From an uncultured Odoribacter sp. (GTDB lineage Bacteria > Bacteroidota > Bacteroidia > Bacteroidales > Marinifilaceae), in contig CAJJNP010000050.1 of assembly GCA_905193145.1 (NCBI GenBank), positions 1-18,931 on the forward strand: 18,931 bases of DNA, written 5' to 3'. Shown piece by piece: positions 1 to 8,236 of this stretch; position 1 is the stretch's first letter, and each line of letters starts with the position of its first letter. The position numbers and the translations under genes are program-made. Under the pieces are notes generated by a model. It made no database searches. It was not told where the DNA came from and was given only the letters and a program-made list of their open reading frames with translations.

Positions 1-175
1 GAAAATGAACCAGATCATTCTTACCACGCCCGAGGAACTCCGGGCAATCGTGAGGTGTAATTTCTCGAGCTTCATATAATGTAAGTGTAGGAGGAAAAAT
101 ATCAGGTTTTATATCTTCGTTACACGCTCCGAATACAAAACAAAAGAAAAATATATAATGCAAAATATGTTTCAT
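1..175 (-). CDS. Lipoprotein, N-terminal part only (runs off window)
   Basis: Translating the minus strand from the ATG at 175-173 gives an open frame to the window edge (58 residues). It begins with a lipoprotein signal: MKHILHY, a very hydrophobic Phe-rich core, then the lipobox FGAC with Cys18 as the lipidated residue. The residues after the Cys are N-E-D, an acidic pattern like the surface-export signals known in Bacteroidota, so surface exposure is a reasonable inference. The start lies 3 nt after the stop of the upstream gene, so it is most likely the last visible member of the same operon. The mature part seen (from IKPDIFPPTL) matches no family I recognise; the rest of the gene lies to the left of the window. 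Confidence 0.75.
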   Translation of the reverse strand, partial: MKHILHYIFFFCFVFGACNEDIKPDIFPPTLTLYEAREITPHDCPEFLGRGKNDLVHF

Positions 176-178
176 GTT

Positions 179-1132
179 TTAAATGTTTATACCTAAACCT
201 ATATTAGGTTCCCAGTGTTTGCCTTTGATTGTTAATATTCCTGCAGATAAAGCAATTTGCCTTATTTTAACCATTAGTCCTAATTCGGCAGTGATGCCTT
301 TGGTGGAAAGGTCTTGATTTTTTAAATAATCTTTATCAGTTGTTTCCCAACCGACTATGTATTTCCCGAAGCCAATGCCTTCGTATAAATGGCAAATTTT
401 GAAAATGTGGTGAATGCTCCCAATCGAAATGGAGAATCGTTGTTGTTGTGTCTTACCGGAATAATAAGGCGTCTTGTTGTTGCCTGTCATGACTCCATTT
501 TTATTGCAATTCCCAATCGTATTAAGAGCTTTTAGACTGCTTTGATAATGGATGAAGAAGCCATGTTTTTTATTTATTCCAGCAAATACCCCTAAAGATG
601 GTTCTGAGTGGTATATACCTGTAGTTAGTAGCATGAAGCCTGCAAATTTTTTGGGGGAAAGTTGTTTTAAATAGATATTCTTGATAGAGGTAGAATCTAT
701 TCTTTGTGAAGGTAGTTTACGTTTTCCGATAATTAAAGCAATCGGTTCCATTTTTTTTTCGATTGTCGGTGGTGGCGTGATGGTTAATTCGTAACTAAGC
801 CTGGATTCTAGAGGAGTCGGAAATACATAATCACGTAAAATACCCCACATCGGGTGTTTGATAGTTATTTGTATGCTTCCATTAGGAATATATAACCATA
901 TTTCCCCGACTTCATTTTTTCTATCTACAATACCTAAAGGGGTCGAAAAGGAAAAAGTTGTATCAGCAACAATTTTAAGCAGTGCACATGCTTCATTGTT
1001 AAGGTCGCGTACTGGATTTACCCATGCCGTGATATCATTAGACAACAAACGGAAGGAATGTACCTTAAATTTTTGCGCTTGGGCAACTGTAAGTGAAGCT
1101 AAGAATAATATGATTGTGATGTATTTTTTCAT
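179..1132 (-). CDS. Secreted protein with PEGA-like N-terminal and barrel-like C-terminal region
   Basis: 317 aa. A Sec signal peptide (MKKYITIILFLASLTVAQAQ) has an AQA-Q type cleavage site near residue 20 and no lipobox. Residues about 25-118 look like the small beta-sandwich (PEGA-like) seen in many Bacteroidota surface proteins: a conserved-looking run of ALLKI, GEIWLYIPNG and ITIKHPMWGILRDYVFP. Residues about 163-317 alternate hydrophobic and polar residues with Gly/aromatic content (GVFAGINKKHGFFIHY, FGKYIVGWETT, AELGLMVKI) and end in GLGINI, like a small outer-membrane barrel; this second part is inference. The ATG lies one base after the TAA of the WG-repeat gene, implying translational coupling. 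Function unknown; probably an outer-membrane partner of the WG-repeat lipoprotein. Confidence 0.75.
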   Translation of the reverse strand: MKKYITIILFLASLTVAQAQKFKVHSFRLLSNDITAWVNPVRDLNNEACALLKIVADTTFSFSTPLGIVDRKNEVGEIWLYIPNGSIQITIKHPMWGILRDYVFPTPLESRLSYELTITPPPTIEKKMEPIALIIGKRKLPSQRIDSTSIKNIYLKQLSPKKFAGFMLLTTGIYHSEPSLGVFAGINKKHGFFIHYQSSLKALNTIGNCNKNGVMTGNNKTPYYSGKTQQQRFSISIGSIHHIFKICHLYEGIGFGKYIVGWETTDKDYLKNQDLSTKGITAELGLMVKIRQIALSAGILTIKGKHWEPNIGLGINI

Positions 1133-1133
1133 G

Positions 1134-2861
1134 TTATTCTATGTTAAAGTTTCGTATGCTGAATATTTCTTGTTCGGGCAATGGGGTGTTATTGTCAAGC
1201 AATGTGGGTTGCCAGGTTCGTACATGTATTTGTGGCGCTTGTACATTACGAAAGTCCCATAAAAGGAATAGATAACCTTCATCTGAATAAAGGTCAGATG
1301 TATATCCTTGTCGTACCGTTGCACCATATATTCCTGAAATTGTCGGATGTTTTTTTATCTGGAATCTACTGAAATTAATTTGGATCTTTTTGTTAGCTTT
1401 GAATACTGCTTTTAATCGGTTGATATATTCCCGCTTGTTTTTTAAATTATATATAATTTGTTCAGACGAAAGGTATCGAGGGCCATGTTCGGGAGCTTTT
1501 TTTATTACTTTACCGACAATAATCAGTGCATCTTCGCTAAATAATTGCTCGAGAAAATCAATGTCTTTGGTAATGTATGCATTACGGAATTTTTCCATAT
1601 ATTCAATGATGATTTTTCGATTTTGAGAATCTACATCTGATAACTGTCCGGAAATAATCTTTTGAGCAGCTAGGCTAAATGGATTATTTGCATAAATGAA
1701 GTTTTGATTCGCTGCCTTTTCTTCAGGAATAACATCTTTTGTGCTTTCTTGTGGAGCGTAGTATGTAAAAACTTGAGCTCTTTTTCCGATAGCGATAGGG
1801 TCATGTGTGATAGACTTATAGTGTATTGTATCAATTGCTTGTCCTTGTTTGTCAATCATGAATGTAATGTTGCCGATACGGGCAATCGCTAAATTATTAT
1901 GATAATATTCAGAGATATCATCATATATTAAGTTAGTTAATTGCTTGCCGTTTAAATCTGTTAGTCCCCATTTCCCATTTTTTTTGATAGCTGCGCGTTG
2001 AGAGGATAGGATACGCCCTTGTTCGTATTGGCAGGGAATCGTGATTTTCCCGTCCTTTGCAATAAAACCAATACCTTGGGCTGTGAGTGCTAATGCTGTA
2101 TTGTGTTTGAATTCAGATGCTTCAATAATATCCTTGGAAAGGAATAGAGCGGTGTTTCCATGTTTGTCCAAATATGCACAGCGGTGTTGATTTTTATATA
2201 ATAATCGGTCGCATGAATAAGTTCCATTTAATCGGCTATTTTGCAGTTGAATGTTGAATAGAATTGCTCCTTTGCGGTTAATTACTGAATATGAGATTTG
2301 ATTGTTTGTGTTGGCAATACCGACGATAGCCACTCCTTCAGAAAAATCATATGCATAATCATAATAGGGTTTGATGATAACATCTCCTTTTGTATTGATA
2401 TAGCCGTACTTTTTGTTTTCAGTATAAATCAAAGCTAGTCCTTCTTTGAAGTTATGTGCCATCAATATTTTACCATATTCCGGATACTCGATAGTTTTAA
2501 TGGTATTACCTTTTTTGTCTATGAGCAATAATGGCGTTTCTGCTTTTTGTTGTGCGAATGTGACTTCTTCAAAGAAATATCCTATTTGTGAAAATTTATT
2601 TGTACAGACAGGTGTGTCAAGATTATTGATGTTGTATAGCTGTAATAGTCCAGCAGTGTCTGGGATGGTAAAAAGATTGTTGACAACGGGCGATGGCTGT
2701 CGTTTAAATATTTTTGTTTTTGCTTTTGTATTGCTTAAATTTAAAAGACTCCAAGAACTGGTTTGATCGTTTTGTACGGGTAAATAAGAGATTGTTGCCT
2801 GCTTTTTTGTGCAGGCAACAAACATATATAATAACAAACATAAACAGATAAATCGATTCAT
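1134..2861 (-). CDS. WG-repeat lipoprotein with C-terminal NTF2-like domain
   Basis: 575 aa. Lipoprotein signal MNRFICLCLLLYMFVAC with Cys17; the following residues are T-K-K, not acidic, so a periplasm-facing location is more likely than the cell surface (inference). Residues about 110-345 carry WG-type beta repeats. The clearest are at 152-182 (YGYINTKGDVIIKPYYDYA, then FSEGVAIV), 262-285 (GIGFIAKDGKITIPCQYE) and 297-328 (KWGLTDLNGKQLTNLIYDDI). Residues about 412-555 resemble an NTF2/SnoaL-like domain: a helical start (YMEKFRNAYITKDIDFLEQLFSEDALIIVG) then strands ending HVRTWQP. No catalytic residues can be assigned; such proteins are usually binding or scaffold modules. It lies 38 nt after the fimbrillin-like gene and 1 nt before the PEGA-like gene. 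A TAnnTTTG box just upstream of the ATG could be an extra internal promoter. Confidence 0.85.
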   Translation of the reverse strand: MNRFICLCLLLYMFVACTKKQATISYLPVQNDQTSSWSLLNLSNTKAKTKIFKRQPSPVVNNLFTIPDTAGLLQLYNINNLDTPVCTNKFSQIGYFFEEVTFAQQKAETPLLLIDKKGNTIKTIEYPEYGKILMAHNFKEGLALIYTENKKYGYINTKGDVIIKPYYDYAYDFSEGVAIVGIANTNNQISYSVINRKGAILFNIQLQNSRLNGTYSCDRLLYKNQHRCAYLDKHGNTALFLSKDIIEASEFKHNTALALTAQGIGFIAKDGKITIPCQYEQGRILSSQRAAIKKNGKWGLTDLNGKQLTNLIYDDISEYYHNNLAIARIGNITFMIDKQGQAIDTIHYKSITHDPIAIGKRAQVFTYYAPQESTKDVIPEEKAANQNFIYANNPFSLAAQKIISGQLSDVDSQNRKIIIEYMEKFRNAYITKDIDFLEQLFSEDALIIVGKVIKKAPEHGPRYLSSEQIIYNLKNKREYINRLKAVFKANKKIQINFSRFQIKKHPTISGIYGATVRQGYTSDLYSDEGYLFLLWDFRNVQAPQIHVRTWQPTLLDNNTPLPEQEIFSIRNFNIE

Positions 2862-2865
2862 CCAG

Positions 2866-2873
2866 CAAATATA
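2866..2873 (-). promoter_or_regulatory. Possible internal -7 box (TATATTTG) before the WG-repeat gene
   Basis: Read on the minus strand this is TATATTTG, matching the Bacteroidota -7 consensus TAnnTTTG, only 4 nt upstream of the ATG at 2861. No TTTG-type -33 element sits at the expected 19-21 nt; the upstream stretch is only T-rich. If used, the transcript would be leaderless or nearly so. It could equally be chance in AT-rich DNA. Confidence 0.3.
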
Positions 2874-2899
2874 CTTGATTTAATAAAAAATTATTCGTT

Positions 2900-3772
2900 T
2901 TATGGTTCCCAATTTTCAATTTCTCCACCTATTTCTATCTTAATTTGTTCTGGATTTTTTGAAATTATCAAGGTTATAGTATGCTGGATTCCGGTCTTAA
3001 AGACAAAGGAACTCTCAACCATATATGATACTCCTTTCATGATAATTTCAATCAAAGGTTGTCGGTTTATGATTCTTTGGGGGACAATAATAGCTGAATA
3101 TAGCTGTTTATTTGATTTTTTTGCTTGAATGGAATGAGTTGTGCCGTAAATATTTGGTGTTACAATCCCGACATTCAGATCGATGGTTGCAGAAGTGATC
3201 GTGTTGTGTATATATACTTCAGCATCTTCTGGAAGTTCGCCTTCATAATCATCTCCTTTAACAAGTCGGATATTCATTTTTGACAGTCGGTGTTTGAATA
3301 AGAGAGAAACAGGTTCTTGACTGCCATAGGCATTTTTTTGGACTGCCCATAGAAAATCGCTTGCTTCATAGCCTTCTTGTGTTGTTTGGTCTAAGGCGAC
3401 CTCAAAAGGCATATCGCTTACTGTTGGTGCTGACAGTTGGTATGGGTAGTAGGCAAAAATATCATAACTTTGTTTGTTCCAGAATATTTTTTCTTCCGGA
3501 GTCCATTGGTTTCCATCATATGTGAGTTTGGCATTTGTGATGTAGTTGCCGGCTGGTTCAAGCGGAAGATTTTGTTCTGTAATATATAGACCGATACAAT
3601 CTTCTGCTTCGAAACCGGAGTCAGATGCTTTTGTTTGTGCCGGGTGAATAACATTAAATGTCATGATGTTTTCTTCTTGGATTGATTTCCCTTCTTCTTT
3701 GGTTGTTTCACAGGCAATATTGCACAAGAAACAAAGGCTGATAAAACCGAATATTGTTTTATGTAATCTCAT
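2900..3772 (-). CDS. Fimbrillin-like (Mfa-like) lipoprotein
   Basis: 290 aa from the ATG at 3772. I prefer this to the in-frame TTG at 3790 because it gives a compact lipoprotein signal (MRLHKTIFGFISLCFLCNIAC, Cys21). Signs of the fimbrillin family: a Thr-Lys-Ala-Ser stretch near residue 47 (AQTKASDSGFEAEDCIGLYI), WTPEEKIFWNKQSYDIFAYYPY at about 90-111, GYEASDFLWA at 134-143, the FKHRLSKMNIRL strand at 159-170, and a final ENWEP. These proteins are usually exported lipoproteins that form pilus subunits, tips or other surface structures. Length matches single-domain members. It is the closest relative in the window of the N-terminal domain of the upstream peptidase, and starts 18 nt after that gene, so the two are probably made together. 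Role as pilus subunit versus accessory lipoprotein cannot be decided. Confidence 0.88.
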   Translation of the reverse strand: MRLHKTIFGFISLCFLCNIACETTKEEGKSIQEENIMTFNVIHPAQTKASDSGFEAEDCIGLYITEQNLPLEPAGNYITNAKLTYDGNQWTPEEKIFWNKQSYDIFAYYPYQLSAPTVSDMPFEVALDQTTQEGYEASDFLWAVQKNAYGSQEPVSLLFKHRLSKMNIRLVKGDDYEGELPEDAEVYIHNTITSATIDLNVGIVTPNIYGTTHSIQAKKSNKQLYSAIIVPQRIINRQPLIEIIMKGVSYMVESSFVFKTGIQHTITLIISKNPEQIKIEIGGEIENWEP

Positions 3773-3790
3773 ATCAATTTGTTTTTGCAA

Positions 3791-6700
3791 TTATTTTAAA
3801 ATATCAGGTTTTCCTTTATGGATAATCGGCTCATGACTGTTACTGCGGGCACTGATACCTCTATATTCTTCTGAAGAACGAGTGCTGATAGAACTGTCAA
3901 CTTTGTCATTCTTGACGAATTCTTCAAATGAGTAAGGCTCTCCGGCATATTCCATGATGCGTTTTACGATGGCTTCACGACTGATGGCACTGTAATAGGG
4001 AATGTCATTATTCATACAGCTGTTTTGTTCTGAGCGAAACACACCCCTGTTGTGCATAAATCCTCCTTCAAATATGTCGACATAGTTGCTGTAGCGTTCG
4101 TCAAAAATCAAATGAGACCAAGGCACTTCGTGCATTTTTCCTGTCAGTGAAATGTTTTGATACCAGCCTAACGCATGCCCTTCTTTTACAGCAACTACGT
4201 GTTCGCAGCATGTACATGGACAGAAGTCTATAAATTCATTGTGGTAGATGTATTCGTCTGCCAGCTTTCCGAATCCATGTCCACCGGCTTCATGTTGGAT
4301 AACTCCGCGTGTATCCAGAGGATAGCCGTATGTACTTTTGGGACAGAATGCAATGGCGGACCCATCTTCCCACATTTGGCAGCTACCGCCATAATCTGAT
4401 GTGTTGGGGGTGACAATGATAAGGCTTTGGTTTAGGTTGCTTTCATTTACAGTCGGCATTTTCAAGGCATATTGAAATACGGCATCATAGTCACATTTTA
4501 AGCCTACTCCACCGGTGAATGTCGTTTCAAACTTTGCATAGCGGATAGAGTTAGTAGTGCCGATACCGCTTTCCGGGGATACTGCAATGGCTGTATAGAT
4601 GTTGAAGTAGTCGCGGTATGTGCGATAAGGTTCGATATTGAAGAAGTGTTCCACCTGCTCTTTCATGTCACGTAGGTAAAGCCCTTCCGACACATCTTTT
4701 GCATCGTATCCGTCACCAATGAATACCAGGTTTACTCCTTGACCTTTCGAATGGGATTGCAGTGTGATGATTTCGTCTTCATCATATTCATAGTCATATT
4801 GGGTAATATGGCATTTAGTGGTGTAATCTTTACCTTTCAATGCAAAAACGATATCGCCTTCACGCATCGGCGAGCCTTGCGGCATGCCGTGGATGGTGAG
4901 GGTTAGTTCTGTTTTTTTCGAGCCGTTCATGGCAGAAAGGCTGCACCACTCAGGTTTGTTGGTTACTTCCCAGTCTCCTTCTGCATTCAGGACTAGTTTG
5001 CGGGTGCATTGTGTGTTGATAGCATTGGCGATAGTTGGACTACATACTAATTCATGATGCGTGGTAATGTACTTGAAATCATTCCATCCAGCTGCTGTAC
5101 GGTATTGTTGAACGGCCGTTTCCGGAACTTCTACAGTGAAGTTGTCTTTGTTCACTCCATTGAAAACGCCGCTTTGTATATGTGGAGGAATTGTCCCTTT
5201 GCAGACAATACTGCCGATGTTAATGCAGCCAGAAAAGGCATGATTATGAATACTCTCCAAATTACTTGGCAATATAATTTCATTCAAATTATTGCATTCC
5301 CAAAATGCAGAGCGGCCAATGTTTTGTACGTTTTTAGGTATGTCTAATGTACCAATGAGGTGTGGGTTTCCTTGAAAAGCTCCTTCACCGATAGAAACAA
5401 GCGATTCCGGAAATATGATGCTGGAAAAATCACAATAACTGAATGTTAATTCGTTAATGACGGTTAGTTTTTTAGGTAAAACCAATTCACCTTTAAAATG
5501 GCAATTGGCAAAAGCAGAACGGTTGATGGATGTAATACCATCGTGTAGCTGTAAGGTCCCATTTAGACCGGTACAGCCGGCAAATGCTTCTGCAGGGATA
5601 TGGGTAATACTTTGGGGAATGGACAATGAACCGATAAGGTTTTCACAATTAGCAAAAGCATAGGCGCCTAGCTTTTTTAATTTGTTTGGTAGTTTGAGTT
5701 CACCGTATAGACCATCGCATCTGTAGAAAGACATCTGTTGAATGACTTCAACGCTTTCAGGGATGATGAGTTGGCATGTAAAACCGCATTCGTTGAAAAC
5801 ACCTGTATCGCCGTATTCAGGATTTCCGATATATTTTAGAGTAGAGGGTAATGTCAGTTTTCCTGTTAGAGCTTTGCATTCACTGAAGGCTCCGTTGAGT
5901 ATTTCTGTAACACCTTCCGGTATGGTTAATGAACCGCTCAATGCATAATTATTTGCAAAGGCATATATTCCGATAGACTCTAGTTTATCCGGTAATATAA
6001 GATAGGTAAGAGAGCGATCAAGGTTAGGATAATAAAACGCATGATCCGGAATTTGATTCTCTTTACCGATACTTCCGTTTGTGCTGGCTTTTATTGTTAC
6101 TTCTTTTAAGTTCAATGCCTGTAATTTTTCCATCGAATCTTTCATGAAAGAGAAATCATTGGCATTGATATCTCCTGTGATTTTCAGATTCTGGACTTTT
6201 CGGAAATCTTTTTTTGCTGCGGTGATACACTCTTTCAGTTGTCCGGCTTTGGAATCAATGACGATGTATTCTTTTGCCGTTGCATTGTGGCTGACGGGGT
6301 CGTTTTCCCAGGCTGTGATGGATTCGCTGATGAGGGTAAAGACATAAGTGCCGTCGTGAGCCTTTTTATCCACCTTGATGCTGAAATTGTGCATCTTCGA
6401 GGGAACGTATGTAAAGTCTTCCGTCTTGCTGAATGTATAGGGGACAGTCCCTACACTGATGTTGAATAGTTTTGTTCCTGCTTTGATGGTTTGAGGCACG
6501 ACAATTGCCCGGTATTCATCACCTTTTTTGTAAGGTACAATACCGGTAGTAGATGTTTCGCCGATAGCTGTTACAGAGCCTGTCTCCAAATTGATGGCGG
6601 CATTCCGTTTCGTGTTGCTGATAACCATCTGTTTTTGTAGGTTGGCCCATTCTCCTTCTGTAAACCCCTCTCCTTCAACAAGAGTGATTCTGGCACTGCT

Positions 6701-7240
6701 CATCTTGTGATGGAAAGCAATCTTGACGACTAGCTCTGTAGGTGCCACTTTGGGTGCTTTCCCCCATAGAAAGTCGCTGGCTTCATATCCGCCCATCATG
6801 CCGTTAACAGCTTCTTTGGATTGGTCTTTTTGTACTTCAAAGGCATAGGCTTCGATGCTTTCCGGATTTCCTAGCGGGTAGTATCCGTATATATCAACGG
6901 GAGTCTGGTTGTCTTTCCAGTATACATCGTATGCCGCTACCCATTTGTGTGCCGCTTCATCAAAGGTATGTTTGAGGTTGGTGGCTCGGTTGCCGTTCAG
7001 TTGCAGTTTACCCGGTTCTCCTCCTTCATAATCTACGATATAGACACCCATTTCGTCTTTGTCGCAGAATCCGTCATCATTTACGCGGGTTATTGCCACT
7101 TGGTTAATTTCTCCCGACAAGTTGATTTTTAATCCGTTTGTATCATTGTCGTGGTGGATAATTTCGTCTTGCTGGCATGCATGGAGTAGTAAGAATGCGA
7201 TTGCCGTCTGTAATATTTTGTATATGAAAGTACGTTTCAT
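3791..7240 (-). CDS. Multidomain lipoprotein: fimbrillin-like, BspA-type LRR, BACON-like, M64 peptidase
   Basis: 1149 aa, exported lipoprotein (MKRTFIYKILQTAIAFLLLHAC, Cys22, followed by Q-Q-D-E, an acidic tail compatible with surface display). Domain order: fimbrillin-like at about 35-310 (VYWKDNQTPVDIYGYYPLG, GYEASDFLWG, closing ITAWEND); BspA/LRR_5-type repeats at about 395-725 (units such as IPEGVTEILNGAFSECKALTG, about ten); a BACON-like beta domain at about 735-815 (GDWEVTNKPEWCSLS, ending CHITQYDYEYDED); and an M64 (IgA peptidase family) metallopeptidase domain at about 825-1130 with LVFIGDGYDAKD and the zinc-site motif HEAGGHGFGKLADEY at 983-997. The motif has three residues, not two, between Glu984 and His988. 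A Cys-rich CPCTCC follows at 1007-1012. Known M64 enzymes are zinc endopeptidases; substrate here unknown. It starts 24 nt after the permease gene. Confidence 0.9.
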   Translation of the reverse strand: MKRTFIYKILQTAIAFLLLHACQQDEIIHHDNDTNGLKINLSGEINQVAITRVNDDGFCDKDEMGVYIVDYEGGEPGKLQLNGNRATNLKHTFDEAAHKWVAAYDVYWKDNQTPVDIYGYYPLGNPESIEAYAFEVQKDQSKEAVNGMMGGYEASDFLWGKAPKVAPTELVVKIAFHHKMSSARITLVEGEGFTEGEWANLQKQMVISNTKRNAAINLETGSVTAIGETSTTGIVPYKKGDEYRAIVVPQTIKAGTKLFNISVGTVPYTFSKTEDFTYVPSKMHNFSIKVDKKAHDGTYVFTLISESITAWENDPVSHNATAKEYIVIDSKAGQLKECITAAKKDFRKVQNLKITGDINANDFSFMKDSMEKLQALNLKEVTIKASTNGSIGKENQIPDHAFYYPNLDRSLTYLILPDKLESIGIYAFANNYALSGSLTIPEGVTEILNGAFSECKALTGKLTLPSTLKYIGNPEYGDTGVFNECGFTCQLIIPESVEVIQQMSFYRCDGLYGELKLPNKLKKLGAYAFANCENLIGSLSIPQSITHIPAEAFAGCTGLNGTLQLHDGITSINRSAFANCHFKGELVLPKKLTVINELTFSYCDFSSIIFPESLVSIGEGAFQGNPHLIGTLDIPKNVQNIGRSAFWECNNLNEIILPSNLESIHNHAFSGCINIGSIVCKGTIPPHIQSGVFNGVNKDNFTVEVPETAVQQYRTAAGWNDFKYITTHHELVCSPTIANAINTQCTRKLVLNAEGDWEVTNKPEWCSLSAMNGSKKTELTLTIHGMPQGSPMREGDIVFALKGKDYTTKCHITQYDYEYDEDEIITLQSHSKGQGVNLVFIGDGYDAKDVSEGLYLRDMKEQVEHFFNIEPYRTYRDYFNIYTAIAVSPESGIGTTNSIRYAKFETTFTGGVGLKCDYDAVFQYALKMPTVNESNLNQSLIIVTPNTSDYGGSCQMWEDGSAIAFCPKSTYGYPLDTRGVIQHEAGGHGFGKLADEYIYHNEFIDFCPCTCCEHVVAVKEGHALGWYQNISLTGKMHEVPWSHLIFDERYSNYVDIFEGGFMHNRGVFRSEQNSCMNNDIPYYSAISREAIVKRIMEYAGEPYSFEEFVKNDKVDSSISTRSSEEYRGISARSNSHEPIIHKGKPDILK

Positions 7241-7264
7241 ATAAAGCGGTTTATATGGTTTCCC

Positions 7265-8194
7265 CTATTTCTTTGATTTGTAAATACGTGGAAATAATTT
7301 TCTGAATCGAACAAGTGCTGTTGTGATATTACTACCGGCAATGATCAAGGTTACAGCAACAATAATCATAATGATTCCGCAAACAATGCGCATTGTTAGT
7401 GATTCTCCGAATACCAATACTCCGAAAAAAACAGCGGTTACGGGTTCCAAAGCTCCGAGAATGGCAGTCGGTGTAGAACCTATATATTGTATTGCTCTGG
7501 TTGTACAAAGGAATGACATGGCAGTTGGAAATGCAGCTAATGCTAATAGATTAAGCCAAGTGTACCATTCGTTGACAATATGCAGACTGCGTCCGAAGTC
7601 AACTCTTACCAGGAAGAGGCTGAGACCGAATAATAATACATAAAAAGTAAGTTTTAAGGTGGCAACATCCTTTAGGGTTGATTGGTTTACTCCGACAATG
7701 TATATGGCATATGAAAGAGCTGATGCCATAACAAGCAACACTCCTGTTAGGTTGAGTGTGGCTCCTTCTCCGTTTTGATAAAGCATGGCAATACCGCCTA
7801 ATGCTAAACCGATACATAATATGGTTTGCAATGTCAGCTTCTCTTTAAAGACAACAGACATGATAAGAGCCACCATGATAGGGTATACAAATAAAAGAGT
7901 TGAAGCAATACCGGCTTCCATGAAGTTATAGCTTTGGAAAAGTGTCAGTGAAGAGATGGCTACCAGCAATCCCATGATGATTAAAGGAAAAATTTCCTTG
8001 CGCTGCAAACGGAAACTGCGTCCTCTGCTTTTCAGCATGATGCCGAGGATAGGTATTGCCAACAAGTATCTGAGAAATAGTACAGAGTCTGGATCCATGC
8101 CAGCTTTGTAAAGTGGTAAGGCGAACAATGGATTCATGCCATATGTAGCCGCTGCAACTGCGCCTAAAATATAGCCGGTAGCTTTTGTATTCAT
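7265..8194 (-). CDS. DMT-superfamily (EamA) permease
   Basis: 309 aa inner-membrane protein with about ten hydrophobic segments in two EamA repeats (about 1-140 and 150-292). The first begins GYILGAVAAATYGMNPLFALPLY and contains FLRYLLAIPILGIML. The second includes GVLLVMASALSYAIYIVGVNQS, the hallmark SALSYAIY-type segment, and ALEPVTAVFFGVLVFGESLT, a motif typical of EamA transporters. Length is normal for ten-TM members, and the tail is basic (FPRIYKSKK). Family members export amino acids, nucleosides or other metabolites; substrate cannot be read from sequence. First gene of the presumed peptidase/fimbrillin operon, though the link to the surface genes may be only positional. A TAATTTTG box 20 nt upstream of the ATG is a likely promoter. 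Confidence 0.9.
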   Translation of the reverse strand: MNTKATGYILGAVAAATYGMNPLFALPLYKAGMDPDSVLFLRYLLAIPILGIMLKSRGRSFRLQRKEIFPLIIMGLLVAISSLTLFQSYNFMEAGIASTLLFVYPIMVALIMSVVFKEKLTLQTILCIGLALGGIAMLYQNGEGATLNLTGVLLVMASALSYAIYIVGVNQSTLKDVATLKLTFYVLLFGLSLFLVRVDFGRSLHIVNEWYTWLNLLALAAFPTAMSFLCTTRAIQYIGSTPTAILGALEPVTAVFFGVLVFGESLTMRIVCGIIMIIVAVTLIIAGSNITTALVRFRKLFPRIYKSKK

Positions 8195-8214
8195 GTCGTT
8201 TTGGAATTTTGTGG

Positions 8215-8222
8215 CAAAATTA
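8215..8222 (-). promoter_or_regulatory. -7 box (TAATTTTG) for the permease-peptidase operon
   Basis: The minus strand reads TAATTTTG, matching TAnnTTTG, 20 nt upstream of the ATG at 8194. No exact TTTG -33 element lies 19-21 nt further up; the nearest T run is the U-tract side of the preceding terminator. It is the only promoter candidate seen for the long minus-strand gene series that follows. Confidence 0.5.
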
Positions 8223-8236
8223 ATATTTATATATGA

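Noticed and set aside
858..1262. Plus-strand open frame across the PEGA-like and WG genes
   Set aside because: Antisense shadow of two genes that have signal peptides and domain features; no own features.
3773..3790. TTG start of the fimbrillin-like lipoprotein
   Set aside because: Adds six residues before a well-formed lipoprotein signal; the ATG at 3772 is the better start.
5054..6469. Several plus-strand frames opposite the peptidase gene
   Set aside because: They mirror the LRR repeats of the minus strand and show no start signal or family features.
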